From JBFHRE01 sp041746105 (GTDB lineage Bacteria > Actinomycetota > Acidimicrobiia > Spongiisociales > ZC4RG35), in the NCBI GenBank assembly GCA_041746105.1, contig JBGTHP010000038.1, forward strand, positions 1 to 59,037: a DNA stretch of 59,037 nucleotides. Reading direction: 5' to 3'. How positions within the stretch are numbered: position 1 is the first letter of the stretch; every line of letters begins with the position of its first letter. The translations under genes and the position numbers were made by a program. Shown here in pieces: positions 51,358 through 59,037 of the stretch. The notes beneath the pieces are model-generated. The model was given only the letters and a program-made list of their open reading frames with translations, did not search any database and had not been told where the DNA came from.

Positions 51358-53135
51358 CTCTCATGGAGGCCCCCATAAACACCACCGGCCCCAACCAGGT
51401 CGGCGTGCGTCCCCCTTTCGACCAGGCATCCACCGTCGAAGACCAGAATCTCATCGGAGGCTTCTGCGGTTGACAACCGGTGCGCCACGGTGATGGACGT
51501 ATGCCCTTGGATCAACCGGTCGATCGCATTGCGCAAGTGGAGCTCCAGTGCGGGATCGACGGCGGACGTCGCCTCATCGAGGACCAAAAGATCGGGCTGG
51601 CTCATCCAAGCTCTGACGAGAGCGATCAGCTGCCGTTCACCGGCCGAGAGTTGGCCCCCTCGCTCCCCGACCTTTGTCTCCAGCCCCTCCGGTAGGGAGT
51701 CGAGCCAACTCGTCAATCCAAGGTCGGCGAACGCCAGACGGATGTCATCCGCGGAAGCGTCGAGGTTGCCGTATCGCACGTTTTCGGAAACGGATGCGTC
51801 AAAGAGGAAACCTTCTTGTGGGACGTAGGCGACGCGGGAACGGAGCGAATCAAATCTGACACTCGTCACGGGAACCCCACCAATGAAGACCTCGCCGTCG
51901 GTTGCATCGAGGAGGCGGACGACGAGTTTGGCAAAAGTCGTCTTGCCCGATCCCGTTTCGCCGACAACGGCGATACGTCGCCCGGCCGGGATCTGAACGT
52001 CAACGCCGCAGATGACCTCAGGCCCGACCGGATACCGAAAACGCAGTCCGCGCACCTCCACGGCAAGAGGTCCGCCGGGTAGATCCGAACCCTGCTCCCC
52101 GGGATCAGCCAGGTCCACCGGGGTATCGAGAACGCCGAGGACCCTGCGCAAACCCGAGGCCGCCGCCTGCGCGCTGTCGAGCGTCTCCACCAGGATCTGT
52201 ACCGGGTCGACGAGGAGGTTCACAAGAAAGATGAAGGCCAGTAGTGAGCCGGGCGTCATTCCCGCGTCGGGGCCGAGCCAGACACCGATCGCAACGACGG
52301 CCGCCATCAACGAGCCTGCGAACAACTCTGCAGAAGAGAACAAGCCGGCACCGAGTGCCGCGGTTTTGAATTCGGTCCGGGATTGGGTGTCGAGCGTGGT
52401 CCGAACTCGGCGCAAGGTCCTGGTCTCGGCGCCATAGGCCCTGACCACCGGAAGACCCGTGATCGACTCGCCGACCGCAGCCATCGAATCGGAGACCGTC
52501 GCCCTCACTCGATCGTGGGCTTTGCCAAGGACACGCTGGAACCCGAAAAGGAGCAGTCCGTAAACGGTCACTCCGATGACCACCACCAACGCCAGCTGCC
52601 ACTGGTATACGACCATGGCCACCACCGTCAAGACAACCTGGGAGAGGCCGAGGAGGAGACCCATGCCTCCCCATTCCATGAAGTCCTGAATCCGAAACAC
52701 GTCAGAGGTGACCCTGGCCACCAGCGCCCCACGCCGCTCTGCCTGTACGTGCAGGGCCGACATGCTGTGCAGCCGCCGGATGACCAAAACCCGTAAATCC
52801 GAAAGACCGGTGGCGGTGGCCTTGGCGAGGCGGAAGGTGGAAAAGCGTCGAGCGAATGCCGCCACCACCATCGCCATCAGCACCACCAGACTTCGGCGAA
52901 TCGCTCCGCCGACGTCGACGCCCCCCTCACCAAGTATCTCGTTGTCAACGATCTGTTGGACAACAACGGGAATGGCGACGGGGAGGCCGGCGCTGGCGAC
53001 CGCGAGGAGAATTGTGAAGGCCATTCCGCGCGAGAACGAGGGCGCAGCCGCGAACAGGCGCCGGATCGCAGTGGTGACGGGCATCCCCTCTCCCGTGGAA
53101 AAGCCCTCGATGGCCGGCTCGACGACGTCCGTCAC
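51336..53135 (-). CDS. ABC exporter half-transporter, catalytic-site subunit
   Basis: Six membrane helices (to about residue 330) are fused to a C-terminal ATPase. Walker A is GETGSGKTT, Walker B has the catalytic glutamate (LLVLDEATSAVDP) and the switch histidine is present (TVAHRLST). The signature is the unusual LSAGERQL. With the product of the upstream gene, which has a degenerate Walker B and switch, this forms a heterodimeric exporter of the TM287/288 or BmrCD type. In that pairing the odd signature here belongs to the degenerate site. The ATG overlaps the upstream stop by four bases. Cargo unknown. Confidence 0.93.
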   Translation of the reverse strand: MTDVVEPAIEGFSTGEGMPVTTAIRRLFAAAPSFSRGMAFTILLAVASAGLPVAIPVVVQQIVDNEILGEGGVDVGGAIRRSLVVLMAMVVAAFARRFSTFRLAKATATGLSDLRVLVIRRLHSMSALHVQAERRGALVARVTSDVFRIQDFMEWGGMGLLLGLSQVVLTVVAMVVYQWQLALVVVIGVTVYGLLLFGFQRVLGKAHDRVRATVSDSMAAVGESITGLPVVRAYGAETRTLRRVRTTLDTQSRTEFKTAALGAGLFSSAELFAGSLMAAVVAIGVWLGPDAGMTPGSLLAFIFLVNLLVDPVQILVETLDSAQAAASGLRRVLGVLDTPVDLADPGEQGSDLPGGPLAVEVRGLRFRYPVGPEVICGVDVQIPAGRRIAVVGETGSGKTTFAKLVVRLLDATDGEVFIGGVPVTSVRFDSLRSRVAYVPQEGFLFDASVSENVRYGNLDASADDIRLAFADLGLTSWLDSLPEGLETKVGERGGQLSAGERQLIALVRAWMSQPDLLVLDEATSAVDPALELHLRNAIDRLIQGHTSITVAHRLSTAEASDEILVFDGGCLVERGTHADLVGAGGVYGGLHESWMAGTR

Positions 53136-54922
53136 GAGGCTTCCTCCCTGGCTTCGGCATCCATTTCGTACGCCTGAACGATCCGTGAATACCCTGGTAC
53201 CGACTTCAGGAGGTCAGCGTGGGTGCCCTGGGCGACAACCCTTCCATCCTCCACAAAGACCACCTGATCTGCCAAGGAGATCGAGGAACGCCGGTACGCA
53301 ACCAACACAACCGTCGACGGCATTTCGGCGCGTCGAAGCCCGGCCAGAATCTCGGCTTCGACGCTGGGGTCGACCGCCGACGTTGCGTCGTCGAGAATGA
53401 GCAGCCGGGGACGGCGGACCAAAGCCCTGGCGAGCGCAGTCCTCTGTCTCTGTCCGCCAGACAAAGTGGCCCCGCGCTCGCCGATTCTGGTGTCGTAACC
53501 CAGTGGCAGGTCCATGATGAAGCTGTGGGCGTTGGCCATTCGGGCCGCCTGCTCGATTTCCTCCATCGAGACGTCGAGGCCGAAACCGATGTTGTTGGCA
53601 ACCGTGTCGTCGAAGAGGAAAGCCTCCTGACCGACAAAAGCCACCTCCTGAGCCAAAGCCGACCGCGCAAAGGAACGCAGATCGCGACCGTCGATTTGCA
53701 TGCTTCCGACAGTTGGATCCCAGAGCCGCGCGAGCAGGGTGACCAACGTCGACTTGCCTGAACCGGTGGCGCCCACAACGGCGATGGTGTCGCCCGGGGT
53801 GATCTCGAAGTTGATGTCCCGTAAAACCGGAACCTCCGGCACATAACGAAAAGAGACTTCGTCTGACTCGACCAGGGCGCCGGTCTCGTCGTCGCGGGCC
53901 CCCCGACTGCCATATGCGACCCGATCATCGATATCGAGGACGGCCTTCACCCGGTACCACCCGGCCAGGCTCGCCGCCGCATCCCACAACACGAATCCGA
54001 TCAAACGGAGAGGAAACGTCACGAGCGACAGGAGGTACGTCACCAACAACAAGTCCCCTGCCGTCAGATCGCCCGACCCCACCCGGACCGCGCCGATCAG
54101 TAGTACAACCACGGTCGTCAACGCGGGGACGCTGTCTTGAAGGGAGTCGAAGAAGGTGAACACCCTCGCAACCTTGACGTAGTCGTCACGCAGCCGCTCG
54201 CTCGAGGACCGGAAACGAGCGACCTCGTAGTCTTCACGTCCCAGGGCCTTGACGGTGAGTGCACCGTCAATCGACTCATGGGCAACGCCACTGGTCTCGC
54301 CGCGCCGGGTTTGCACGATCTGGTGCAGACCAAAGATCTTCCACGACCCTCTGACATCGAGCAGAACCACCTTCGTCACCAGACCGGCCGTTGCCACCGC
54401 CCCGAGCACCGGATCTGTCAGGAAGATCATCACCATCGACCCGAAGAAGAGCAGCACCGCTCCCGTGGCATAGGGCAACGGCCCGAGAACATGGGTCGAT
54501 TGGGCCGCGTCCGAATCGCTCACCGCCAACAGGTCTCCGGTCGATTGTTTCCTGAGCCACGAGAGTTCGAGTTGGTAGAGGTGCTCGACCAACTCTGTAC
54601 GCATATCCATCTGCGAGCGGATCTGGGTCCAACCGGCTCCCATCCGTCTGATGACAATGCCAACCGCCTTCCACAACGAGATGACAATCAGCGCGGCGAT
54701 TGCCCCGCCGAGCCCTGTGGTGTCGGCGCCGCGGTCGAGGGCGGGAACGATCACCGAATCCGTGAGCCCCCCGATCACGACCGCCGACATGACAATCGCT
54801 CCGGCGAAATTGGCCGCGCCGAACACACCGATGCCGAAGCTGACCGGGTGGCTACGAATGAAGCGGCCGATGAGGCGTGCTCCGTCGCGAGCGATGACGC
54901 GCAGAGGCGCGGATTCGGGCAT
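53132..54922 (-). CDS. ABC exporter half-transporter, degenerate-site subunit
   Basis: Six membrane helices precede an ATPase with Walker A GATGSGKST and a canonical signature LSGGQRQRTALARAL. The Walker B catalytic residue is Asp (LLILDDATSAVDP) and the switch histidine is Tyr (LVAYRRSS). These changes mark the non-hydrolysing site of a heterodimeric exporter. It is the first gene of the three-gene unit with the second half-transporter and the small acyltransferase. The 138 bp upstream, shared with the divergent gene at 55061, holds no feature I can name. Confidence 0.93.
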   Translation of the reverse strand: MPESAPLRVIARDGARLIGRFIRSHPVSFGIGVFGAANFAGAIVMSAVVIGGLTDSVIVPALDRGADTTGLGGAIAALIVISLWKAVGIVIRRMGAGWTQIRSQMDMRTELVEHLYQLELSWLRKQSTGDLLAVSDSDAAQSTHVLGPLPYATGAVLLFFGSMVMIFLTDPVLGAVATAGLVTKVVLLDVRGSWKIFGLHQIVQTRRGETSGVAHESIDGALTVKALGREDYEVARFRSSSERLRDDYVKVARVFTFFDSLQDSVPALTTVVVLLIGAVRVGSGDLTAGDLLLVTYLLSLVTFPLRLIGFVLWDAAASLAGWYRVKAVLDIDDRVAYGSRGARDDETGALVESDEVSFRYVPEVPVLRDINFEITPGDTIAVVGATGSGKSTLVTLLARLWDPTVGSMQIDGRDLRSFARSALAQEVAFVGQEAFLFDDTVANNIGFGLDVSMEEIEQAARMANAHSFIMDLPLGYDTRIGERGATLSGGQRQRTALARALVRRPRLLILDDATSAVDPSVEAEILAGLRRAEMPSTVVLVAYRRSSISLADQVVFVEDGRVVAQGTHADLLKSVPGYSRIVQAYEMDAEAREEAS

Positions 54923-55060
54923 TTGGGTGGGTACTCCGCGGCAGATGCTACGTCAGATCCGAGACGACGGCGAGCCAATATCCGATGCCAGGGTGCCCTG
55001 GCCCCAATCTCAGGGGACCCCCCGATAGACTCCGCCGGCAAGCCACGAGAAGATGTCCCT

Positions 55061-55483
55061 ATGAACAAACCGACACGCTGGTATCTCATCGCGGTAGGGG
55101 TGATTGTGGCGCTGGCCGTCGCGGTCATCGTCCGCAGCGCTCCACCGGAACCCTTTCCGGACGGCACTCCAGAAGCGGCGGTACAGGCCTACCTGATCGC
55201 CACCATCGACTCCAACCTCCCTGCTGCCGAAGCCCTGCTGAGCGATGAGGGCAAGAAGCAATGCGAGGGTTATTTCGACCTCGACAGCTCACTGCAACGG
55301 GCTCGTATCGTCGAAACCAAGATCTTTGACGACACGGCGGTGGTCGAAGTGAGCTTCGCCCGGAGTTCCAGCGGTGACGCCTTCGCATCGGAGTATGTGG
55401 AGACGGGTCGTTTCGACCTGACTCTCGGGGAATCAGGATGGCTGATCGACCAGCTTCCGTGGTCACTCTGCTGGGGGCGTTGA
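55061..55483 (+). CDS. Membrane-anchored protein of unknown function (140 aa)
   Basis: The N-terminus is a short basic stretch and one helix (WYLIAVGVIVALAVAVIV). The outside domain starts PDGTPEAAVQAYLIATIDSN and continues with EALLSDEGKKQCEGYF, a layout like NTF2-type or DUF4878-like lipoprotein domains, ending GWLIDQLPWSLCWGR. Two cysteines might form a disulfide. The ATG at 55061 was chosen because the longer frame from 54137 runs antisense through the exporter gene. Its stop is one base before the next gene, so the two form a unit. Confidence 0.72.
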   Translation: MNKPTRWYLIAVGVIVALAVAVIVRSAPPEPFPDGTPEAAVQAYLIATIDSNLPAAEALLSDEGKKQCEGYFDLDSSLQRARIVETKIFDDTAVVEVSFARSSSGDAFASEYVETGRFDLTLGESGWLIDQLPWSLCWGR

Positions 55484-55484
55484 G

Positions 55485-57353
55485 ATGTGGGGTGTTGCGC
55501 TGATACTCATCATCCTGGCGACGATGGCCGGGGCCGTGACTCTGGCGTTTCGAACGAGTCGCGACGAGCAGCCGTCAGATGGACGCTCGGTCGCCACCAT
55601 CGGTTTTGCCGTGATCGGGGTTTTGCTGACCGGCGCCGGGATTTCGGGTTTGGTCAGATACGCGATCCCGACCGACGAGTTGGTCGCCGACAACACCGAT
55701 TTGGCGCGGGCCCTCGCCTTCGTGGCAGTGGGGATCCCGTTGACGGTGGGGCTCTGGCGTCAGATCTCGCCGTGGATCAAGAGCGACCGTGCTGGATTCG
55801 GCTGGACCCTTGGCTGGCCGGTCGTGGTGTTGTGGTCCCTCACCGGAGTTGTGGTCGGAACCAGCCAATCGATTTCATGGCTTTTCGGCGGAGACCCGAG
55901 TCAAGCCGGGGTTGGTCGGATGATCGGATGGTCGGCGATTCTGATCGCGGCATCCGCGGTCGAAACCACACATCATCGGTGGATCGGGCGCCAGTCCTCT
56001 TTGGGGTTGTGGGCGTTGATCCTGCCCGTGGTTTCGAGCATCGCCCTCGCCGGTACGGTCATCGGCCTTGGCCTTGGGCTCACGTGGCTGGTCGGTGGTG
56101 ACCCGAATCCCGACGGTCTCGGGTTCGGCCTGACCCTTGGCGCGGTCTGGGCCGCAACACGAATCGCCGAACGACGATTGCACCCTGGTCATGATTTGAC
56201 GGTGGTGGCGTGGGGTTTCATTTCCCTGGTCGCCTTGATGGTCTCCGGCACATCATTTCTCGCGGCGCTGTTCGGAGAAGTGCTGGATCGACTGACCTCT
56301 ACCGCCGTGATCGGTGAGGGTGGTCTGGACCGTCTGCTGGAGCCGGCCGTTTGGACGGTCTGGAGTGCGGGTTGGTGGGTGTGGCTCTGGTTGAAGGACG
56401 CACTTCGCCGCCCAGAGTCAGGCCTGCGCAAGGTCTATTCGCTACTCGTTGGTGTTGCACTCCCGTCGCTGGTGTTGATCACATCCCTCGGTTGGGCCCT
56501 GTTCGTGGTGGCAGAGTGGTTCCTTGGGACGCCGGAAGAGTCAACGCTCAGGGCCCAGCTCGATTCGTTACCGATCCTGATGGCGCTGGCCATCGTGGCC
56601 GGCGGCAGCCTCCTCCACCACCGGCGCGTCGCCGGGGTTCCGGGGACCGAGGACCGGGCCGCCCGGTACATCGTGGCCGGCGCCGGGTTGGGCGCAGCAA
56701 CATCTGGAATCAGTTCGGTGATCGTGGCCTTGCTGACAGCGCTTTCGGGAGATATCGCAGCCGGAGACAGCGGGACTGATCTTCTGCTGGGGGGACTGAT
56801 CGCGCTCGGCGTTGGCGGTGCTTCGTGGTGGAGCCAATGGAGCGCGCTCACCGACCGCGCCACGGCCGATCTCACGGAAAGAACCCGCCCGTCCCGCAAG
56901 CTGTATATGGGTCTCACCCTCGTGGTCTCCGCCCTCACCAGCTTGTTTTCGCTGGTCGCGCTGGTGTTTGAGCTGTTCAGGGCGATCCTCGGATCGGTAG
57001 ACCTCCTGAGCCAACCGATGATCATCGAGATCGGCCTGCTCGGCGCCGCACTGCTGACCGGCTTGTACCACTGGGCGATCTGGAAAGAAGATAAAAAGCT
57101 GGCACCGGCGCCGGCTGCGGCAGCGGCCCCGCAACCGCCACGTGAAATCCTCGTAGTCAGTGGGTCCGATGCGGCCCAGCTCCAGGCGGGGCTGGCCGGA
57201 CCGTCGAGACGCCTCTGGGTCTGGCAGGCCGAACAGCTGGGCGGGGGGCACGGGCAGGAGGCCCTGCTCGAGGCGATCGAAGCCAACAATTCTCCGAGGA
57301 TTCTCCTGATCGACCGCGCCGATGGAATCGAGACCATCGAACTCGCCCGCTGA
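55485..57353 (+). CDS. Large polytopic membrane protein, DUF5671-like
   Basis: This 622-residue protein has about 13 hydrophobic segments. Repeated modules of helix, then SWLFGGDP or TWLVGGDP, then helix, and several WW-x-W pairs (GWWVWLW, ASWWSQW) resemble DUF5671 membrane proteins. This looks like internal duplication. The last 85 residues form a cytoplasmic domain after an alanine/proline linker, with REILVVSGSDAAQLQAGLAG and RILLIDRADGIETIELAR. I do not recognise that domain. It is translationally close to the small anchored protein upstream. Function unknown. Confidence 0.7.
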   Translation: MWGVALILIILATMAGAVTLAFRTSRDEQPSDGRSVATIGFAVIGVLLTGAGISGLVRYAIPTDELVADNTDLARALAFVAVGIPLTVGLWRQISPWIKSDRAGFGWTLGWPVVVLWSLTGVVVGTSQSISWLFGGDPSQAGVGRMIGWSAILIAASAVETTHHRWIGRQSSLGLWALILPVVSSIALAGTVIGLGLGLTWLVGGDPNPDGLGFGLTLGAVWAATRIAERRLHPGHDLTVVAWGFISLVALMVSGTSFLAALFGEVLDRLTSTAVIGEGGLDRLLEPAVWTVWSAGWWVWLWLKDALRRPESGLRKVYSLLVGVALPSLVLITSLGWALFVVAEWFLGTPEESTLRAQLDSLPILMALAIVAGGSLLHHRRVAGVPGTEDRAARYIVAGAGLGAATSGISSVIVALLTALSGDIAAGDSGTDLLLGGLIALGVGGASWWSQWSALTDRATADLTERTRPSRKLYMGLTLVVSALTSLFSLVALVFELFRAILGSVDLLSQPMIIEIGLLGAALLTGLYHWAIWKEDKKLAPAPAAAAAPQPPREILVVSGSDAAQLQAGLAGPSRRLWVWQAEQLGGGHGQEALLEAIEANNSPRILLIDRADGIETIELAR

Positions 57354-57405
57354 AAAATGCGTAGATCGGCTCAAGTTTCAGCCTCGAAAACGCCGATGAC
57401 TAGGC

Positions 57406-59037
57406 ATGGCACGGGGGTTACGATCTCGAGGAACACTTGCGGCGGTCTTGGCCGTGCTGCTTTTTGGTGTCACCGCGGGCAGTGTCAGCCTTGCCCAACC
57501 CGCGGCCGAACAGTCATTCATTGTCGTCACCAACGGCGCATCTGAGGACATAAAACGCCTCGTCGAAAGGCTCGGAGGGTCCGTAACTCTGGATCTCGGC
57601 CTGATCTCAGGCTTCGCCGCAGATCTCTCGCCTACAGCCGTCGCGGTCCTCGGCCGCAACCCGGCAGTCAAGGTTGTCGCGCCTGATCGATCGCTCTCGC
57701 TTTCCGGCAAGATCTGGGACCTCGGCGACATCAACGACCAGGGTTCGATGGCGAACATCAACAACGTCACCATCAACTCCAACCGCCTTTGGGAGAAGGG
57801 TGCCACCGGCCAGGGCGTGGATATTGCCCTCATCGACTCCGGGGTCGCGCCAGTTCAGGGCCTCACCGACGGCAAGGTACTCAACGGTCCCGATATCTCC
57901 TTCGACTCGGAGCTGCCCAACCTCACCCATCTCGATTTCTACGGCCACGGAACACACATGGCGTCGATCATGGCCGGCAACGACAGCTACAAGACCACCA
58001 AGAAGAAGACGACCCGCACCACATTCGTGGGTGTGGCTCCGGACTCCCGGGTGGTCAGCCTCAAGGTCGCCAACGCCATCGGACTCGCAGACGTGTCCCA
58101 GGTCATCGCCGCCATCGGCTGGGTGGTCGAACACCGCAACGACCCAGGCGTCAACATCAGAGTTCTCGCACTGGCTTTCGGCACCGACTCCACCCAGGAC
58201 TATCGGATAGATCCGCTTTCCATGGCTGTCGAGCAGGCATGGCACAGCGGGATCGTTGTGGTGGTCGCAGCCGGCAACGACGGCACCGAGGCTGCTCTTC
58301 GCAACCCCGCGACCAATCCTTATGTGATTGCAGTTGGCGCCGCCGAAACAAAAGGAACATCCCGCATCAAGGACGATTCCGTGTTGTCCTTCTCGAACTG
58401 CGGAACAACGGATAGACACGTCGATGTCGTCGCCCCTGGCAAGTCTGTCCTCGGTCTACGCGTTCCCGGCTCGTTCATCGACGTCAACCACCCTGGAGCG
58501 GTGTATGGCGATCGCTTGTTCCGCGGTTCCGGAACGTCGCAAGCAACTGCCGTGACCGCAGGCGCAGCCGCGCTGTTGATTTCACAAAGACCGGCTCTGA
58601 CCCCCGACCAGGTCAAACAAGCTCTCGTCTCCAGCGCAAGATGGAGCTCGAAGTCCGACTACTGCCAGGGTGCCGGTCTTCTCGATGTTGCCGGTGCAAG
58701 CCAGGTACGACCCACCGACCTGACCCAGAGCTGGGACATGTCGGATGGGAGTGGCTCACTCGAGGCCGCGCGCGGTTCACATCACGTCGCCTTTGACGGA
58801 GTCGAGCTGTCGGGTGAACAGGACTGGCTCGGAGGCACATGGTCAGGAGGCACATGGTCAGGAGGCACCTGGTCAGGAGGCACCTGGTCAGGAGGCACCT
58901 GGTCAGGAGGCACATGGTCAGGAGGCACATGGTCAGGAGGCACATGGTCAGGAGGCACATGGTCAGGAGGCACCTGGTCAGGAGGCACCTGGTCAGGAGG
59001 CACCTGGTCAGGAGGCACCTGGTCAGGAGGCACCTGG
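57406..59037 (+). CDS. Secreted S8 subtilisin-like protease with (GGTWS)n tail, 3' end outside the window
   Basis: A signal peptide (MARGLRSRGTLAAVLAVLLFG..., cleavage near residue 30) and an inhibitor-I9-like propeptide (about 35-100) precede an S8 catalytic domain. The triad is Asp144 in ALIDSGVAP, His181 in GHGTHMASI and Ser378 in GSGTSQATA, and Asn291 (AAGND) forms the oxyanion hole. After a short linker, residue 476 begins at least 13 perfect GGTWS repeats plus GGTW. The frame is still open at the window edge, so the protein is longer. It is probably exported, and the repeat tail may bind the cell surface. Confidence 0.93.
   Translation, partial: MARGLRSRGTLAAVLAVLLFGVTAGSVSLAQPAAEQSFIVVTNGASEDIKRLVERLGGSVTLDLGLISGFAADLSPTAVAVLGRNPAVKVVAPDRSLSLSGKIWDLGDINDQGSMANINNVTINSNRLWEKGATGQGVDIALIDSGVAPVQGLTDGKVLNGPDISFDSELPNLTHLDFYGHGTHMASIMAGNDSYKTTKKKTTRTTFVGVAPDSRVVSLKVANAIGLADVSQVIAAIGWVVEHRNDPGVNIRVLALAFGTDSTQDYRIDPLSMAVEQAWHSGIVVVVAAGNDGTEAALRNPATNPYVIAVGAAETKGTSRIKDDSVLSFSNCGTTDRHVDVVAPGKSVLGLRVPGSFIDVNHPGAVYGDRLFRGSGTSQATAVTAGAAALLISQRPALTPDQVKQALVSSARWSSKSDYCQGAGLLDVAGASQVRPTDLTQSWDMSDGSGSLEAARGSHHVAFDGVELSGEQDWLGGTWSGGTWSGGTWSGGTWSGGTWSGGTWSGGTWSGGTWSGGTWSGGTWSGGTWSGGTWSGGTWSGGTW
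58831..59037 (+). repeat. 15-bp tandem repeat coding for GGTWS
   Basis: The unit is GGAGGCACMTGGTCA, where M is A or C. There are 13 full copies and a 12-base partial copy, and the array continues past the window end. The only variation is the threonine codon, which comes in blocks: ACA x2, ACC x3, ACA x4, ACC x5. That pattern points to recent copying of groups of units. The reverse strand is also open, giving spurious proline or leucine repeats. Confidence 0.95.

Noticed and set aside
54137..55060. A plus-strand frame running into the 140-residue membrane protein
   Set aside because: It is antisense to the exporter gene and shows no conserved features. The signal anchor begins at the ATG at 55061.
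58613..59033. Minus-strand frames coding PPDQV or MCLLT repeats
   Set aside because: They are the reverse complement of the GGTWS array and have no upstream signals.
1..59037. CRISPR arrays, toxin-antitoxin pairs, restriction systems or prophage
   Set aside because: No spaced direct repeats of CRISPR form, no integrase, transposase, methylase or toxin family was seen. The only phage-like sequence is the C-terminal domain of the DivIVA protein.

Overview
The window is chromosomal DNA from a high-GC Gram-positive bacterium of the Actinomycetota, most likely the class Acidimicrobiia. This placement rests on gene content read from the sequence: a WhiB regulator, a DivIVA-type protein, a PDZ-Lon (YlbL-like) protease, the b558-type three-gene succinate dehydrogenase, a GuaB3-type IMP dehydrogenase, a DUF2342 protein, frequent GTG/TTG starts, and an S8 protease with a (GGTWS)n tail. 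No rRNA, tRNA, CRISPR array, prophage or insertion sequence was found. Almost all of the DNA is coding, and most genes overlap or lie within 100 bp of each other.

Layout. 1-3.7 kb: a DivIVA-domain protein with a phage-head-like C-terminus, a PDZ/S16 protease and BioY. 3.7-11.1 kb: a minus-strand transport operon (acyl-CoA ligase, livH, livM, livJ-like, livF, livG) with intercistronic hairpins and heptamer repeats. 11.1-16.5 kb: MoaE, a DUF2342 protein, a GAF histidine kinase, a peroxiredoxin, TatA (59 aa), an orphan membrane-anchored protein and WhiB, whose upstream region carries an array of about six 14-bp repeats. 16.9-20.4 kb: sdhCAB. 20.5-24.7 kb: two tandem copies of a TadE/TadG-like pair. 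24.7-32.5 kb: a DapA-like aldolase, an SCP2-like protein, HU, malate and isocitrate dehydrogenases, a DM13 protein, FolD, PurH and PurN. 32.6-32.8 kb: a 55-codon gene for a putative secreted peptide with its own terminator.

33-39.3 kb: a DUF169 protein, then a minus-strand run of methylmalonyl-CoA mutase B12 subunit, sucC, sucD, lemA, DUF2207 and lysE. 39.4-50.5 kb: transaldolase, PcrA helicase, a two-gene signalling unit (histidine kinase and a CheA-like Hpt/kinase/CheW/receiver protein) with a sigma-28/WhiG-like promoter candidate, guaA, guaB3, a CPBP protease and trpS. 50.7-59.0 kb: an acyltransferase, an asymmetric heterodimeric ABC exporter, two uncharacterised membrane proteins, and a subtilase that runs off the end of the window inside its repeat tail.

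Metabolically, the genes cover much of the oxidative TCA cycle (isocitrate, succinyl-CoA, succinate and malate steps) plus entry of propionyl-CoA carbon, and late purine synthesis with its one-carbon supply (FolD, PurN, PurH, GuaB3, GuaA). The least explained elements are the DivIVA/MuF-like fusion, the repeat array upstream of whiB, the small secreted peptide, the duplicated TadE/TadG pair and the expanding GGTWS tail.
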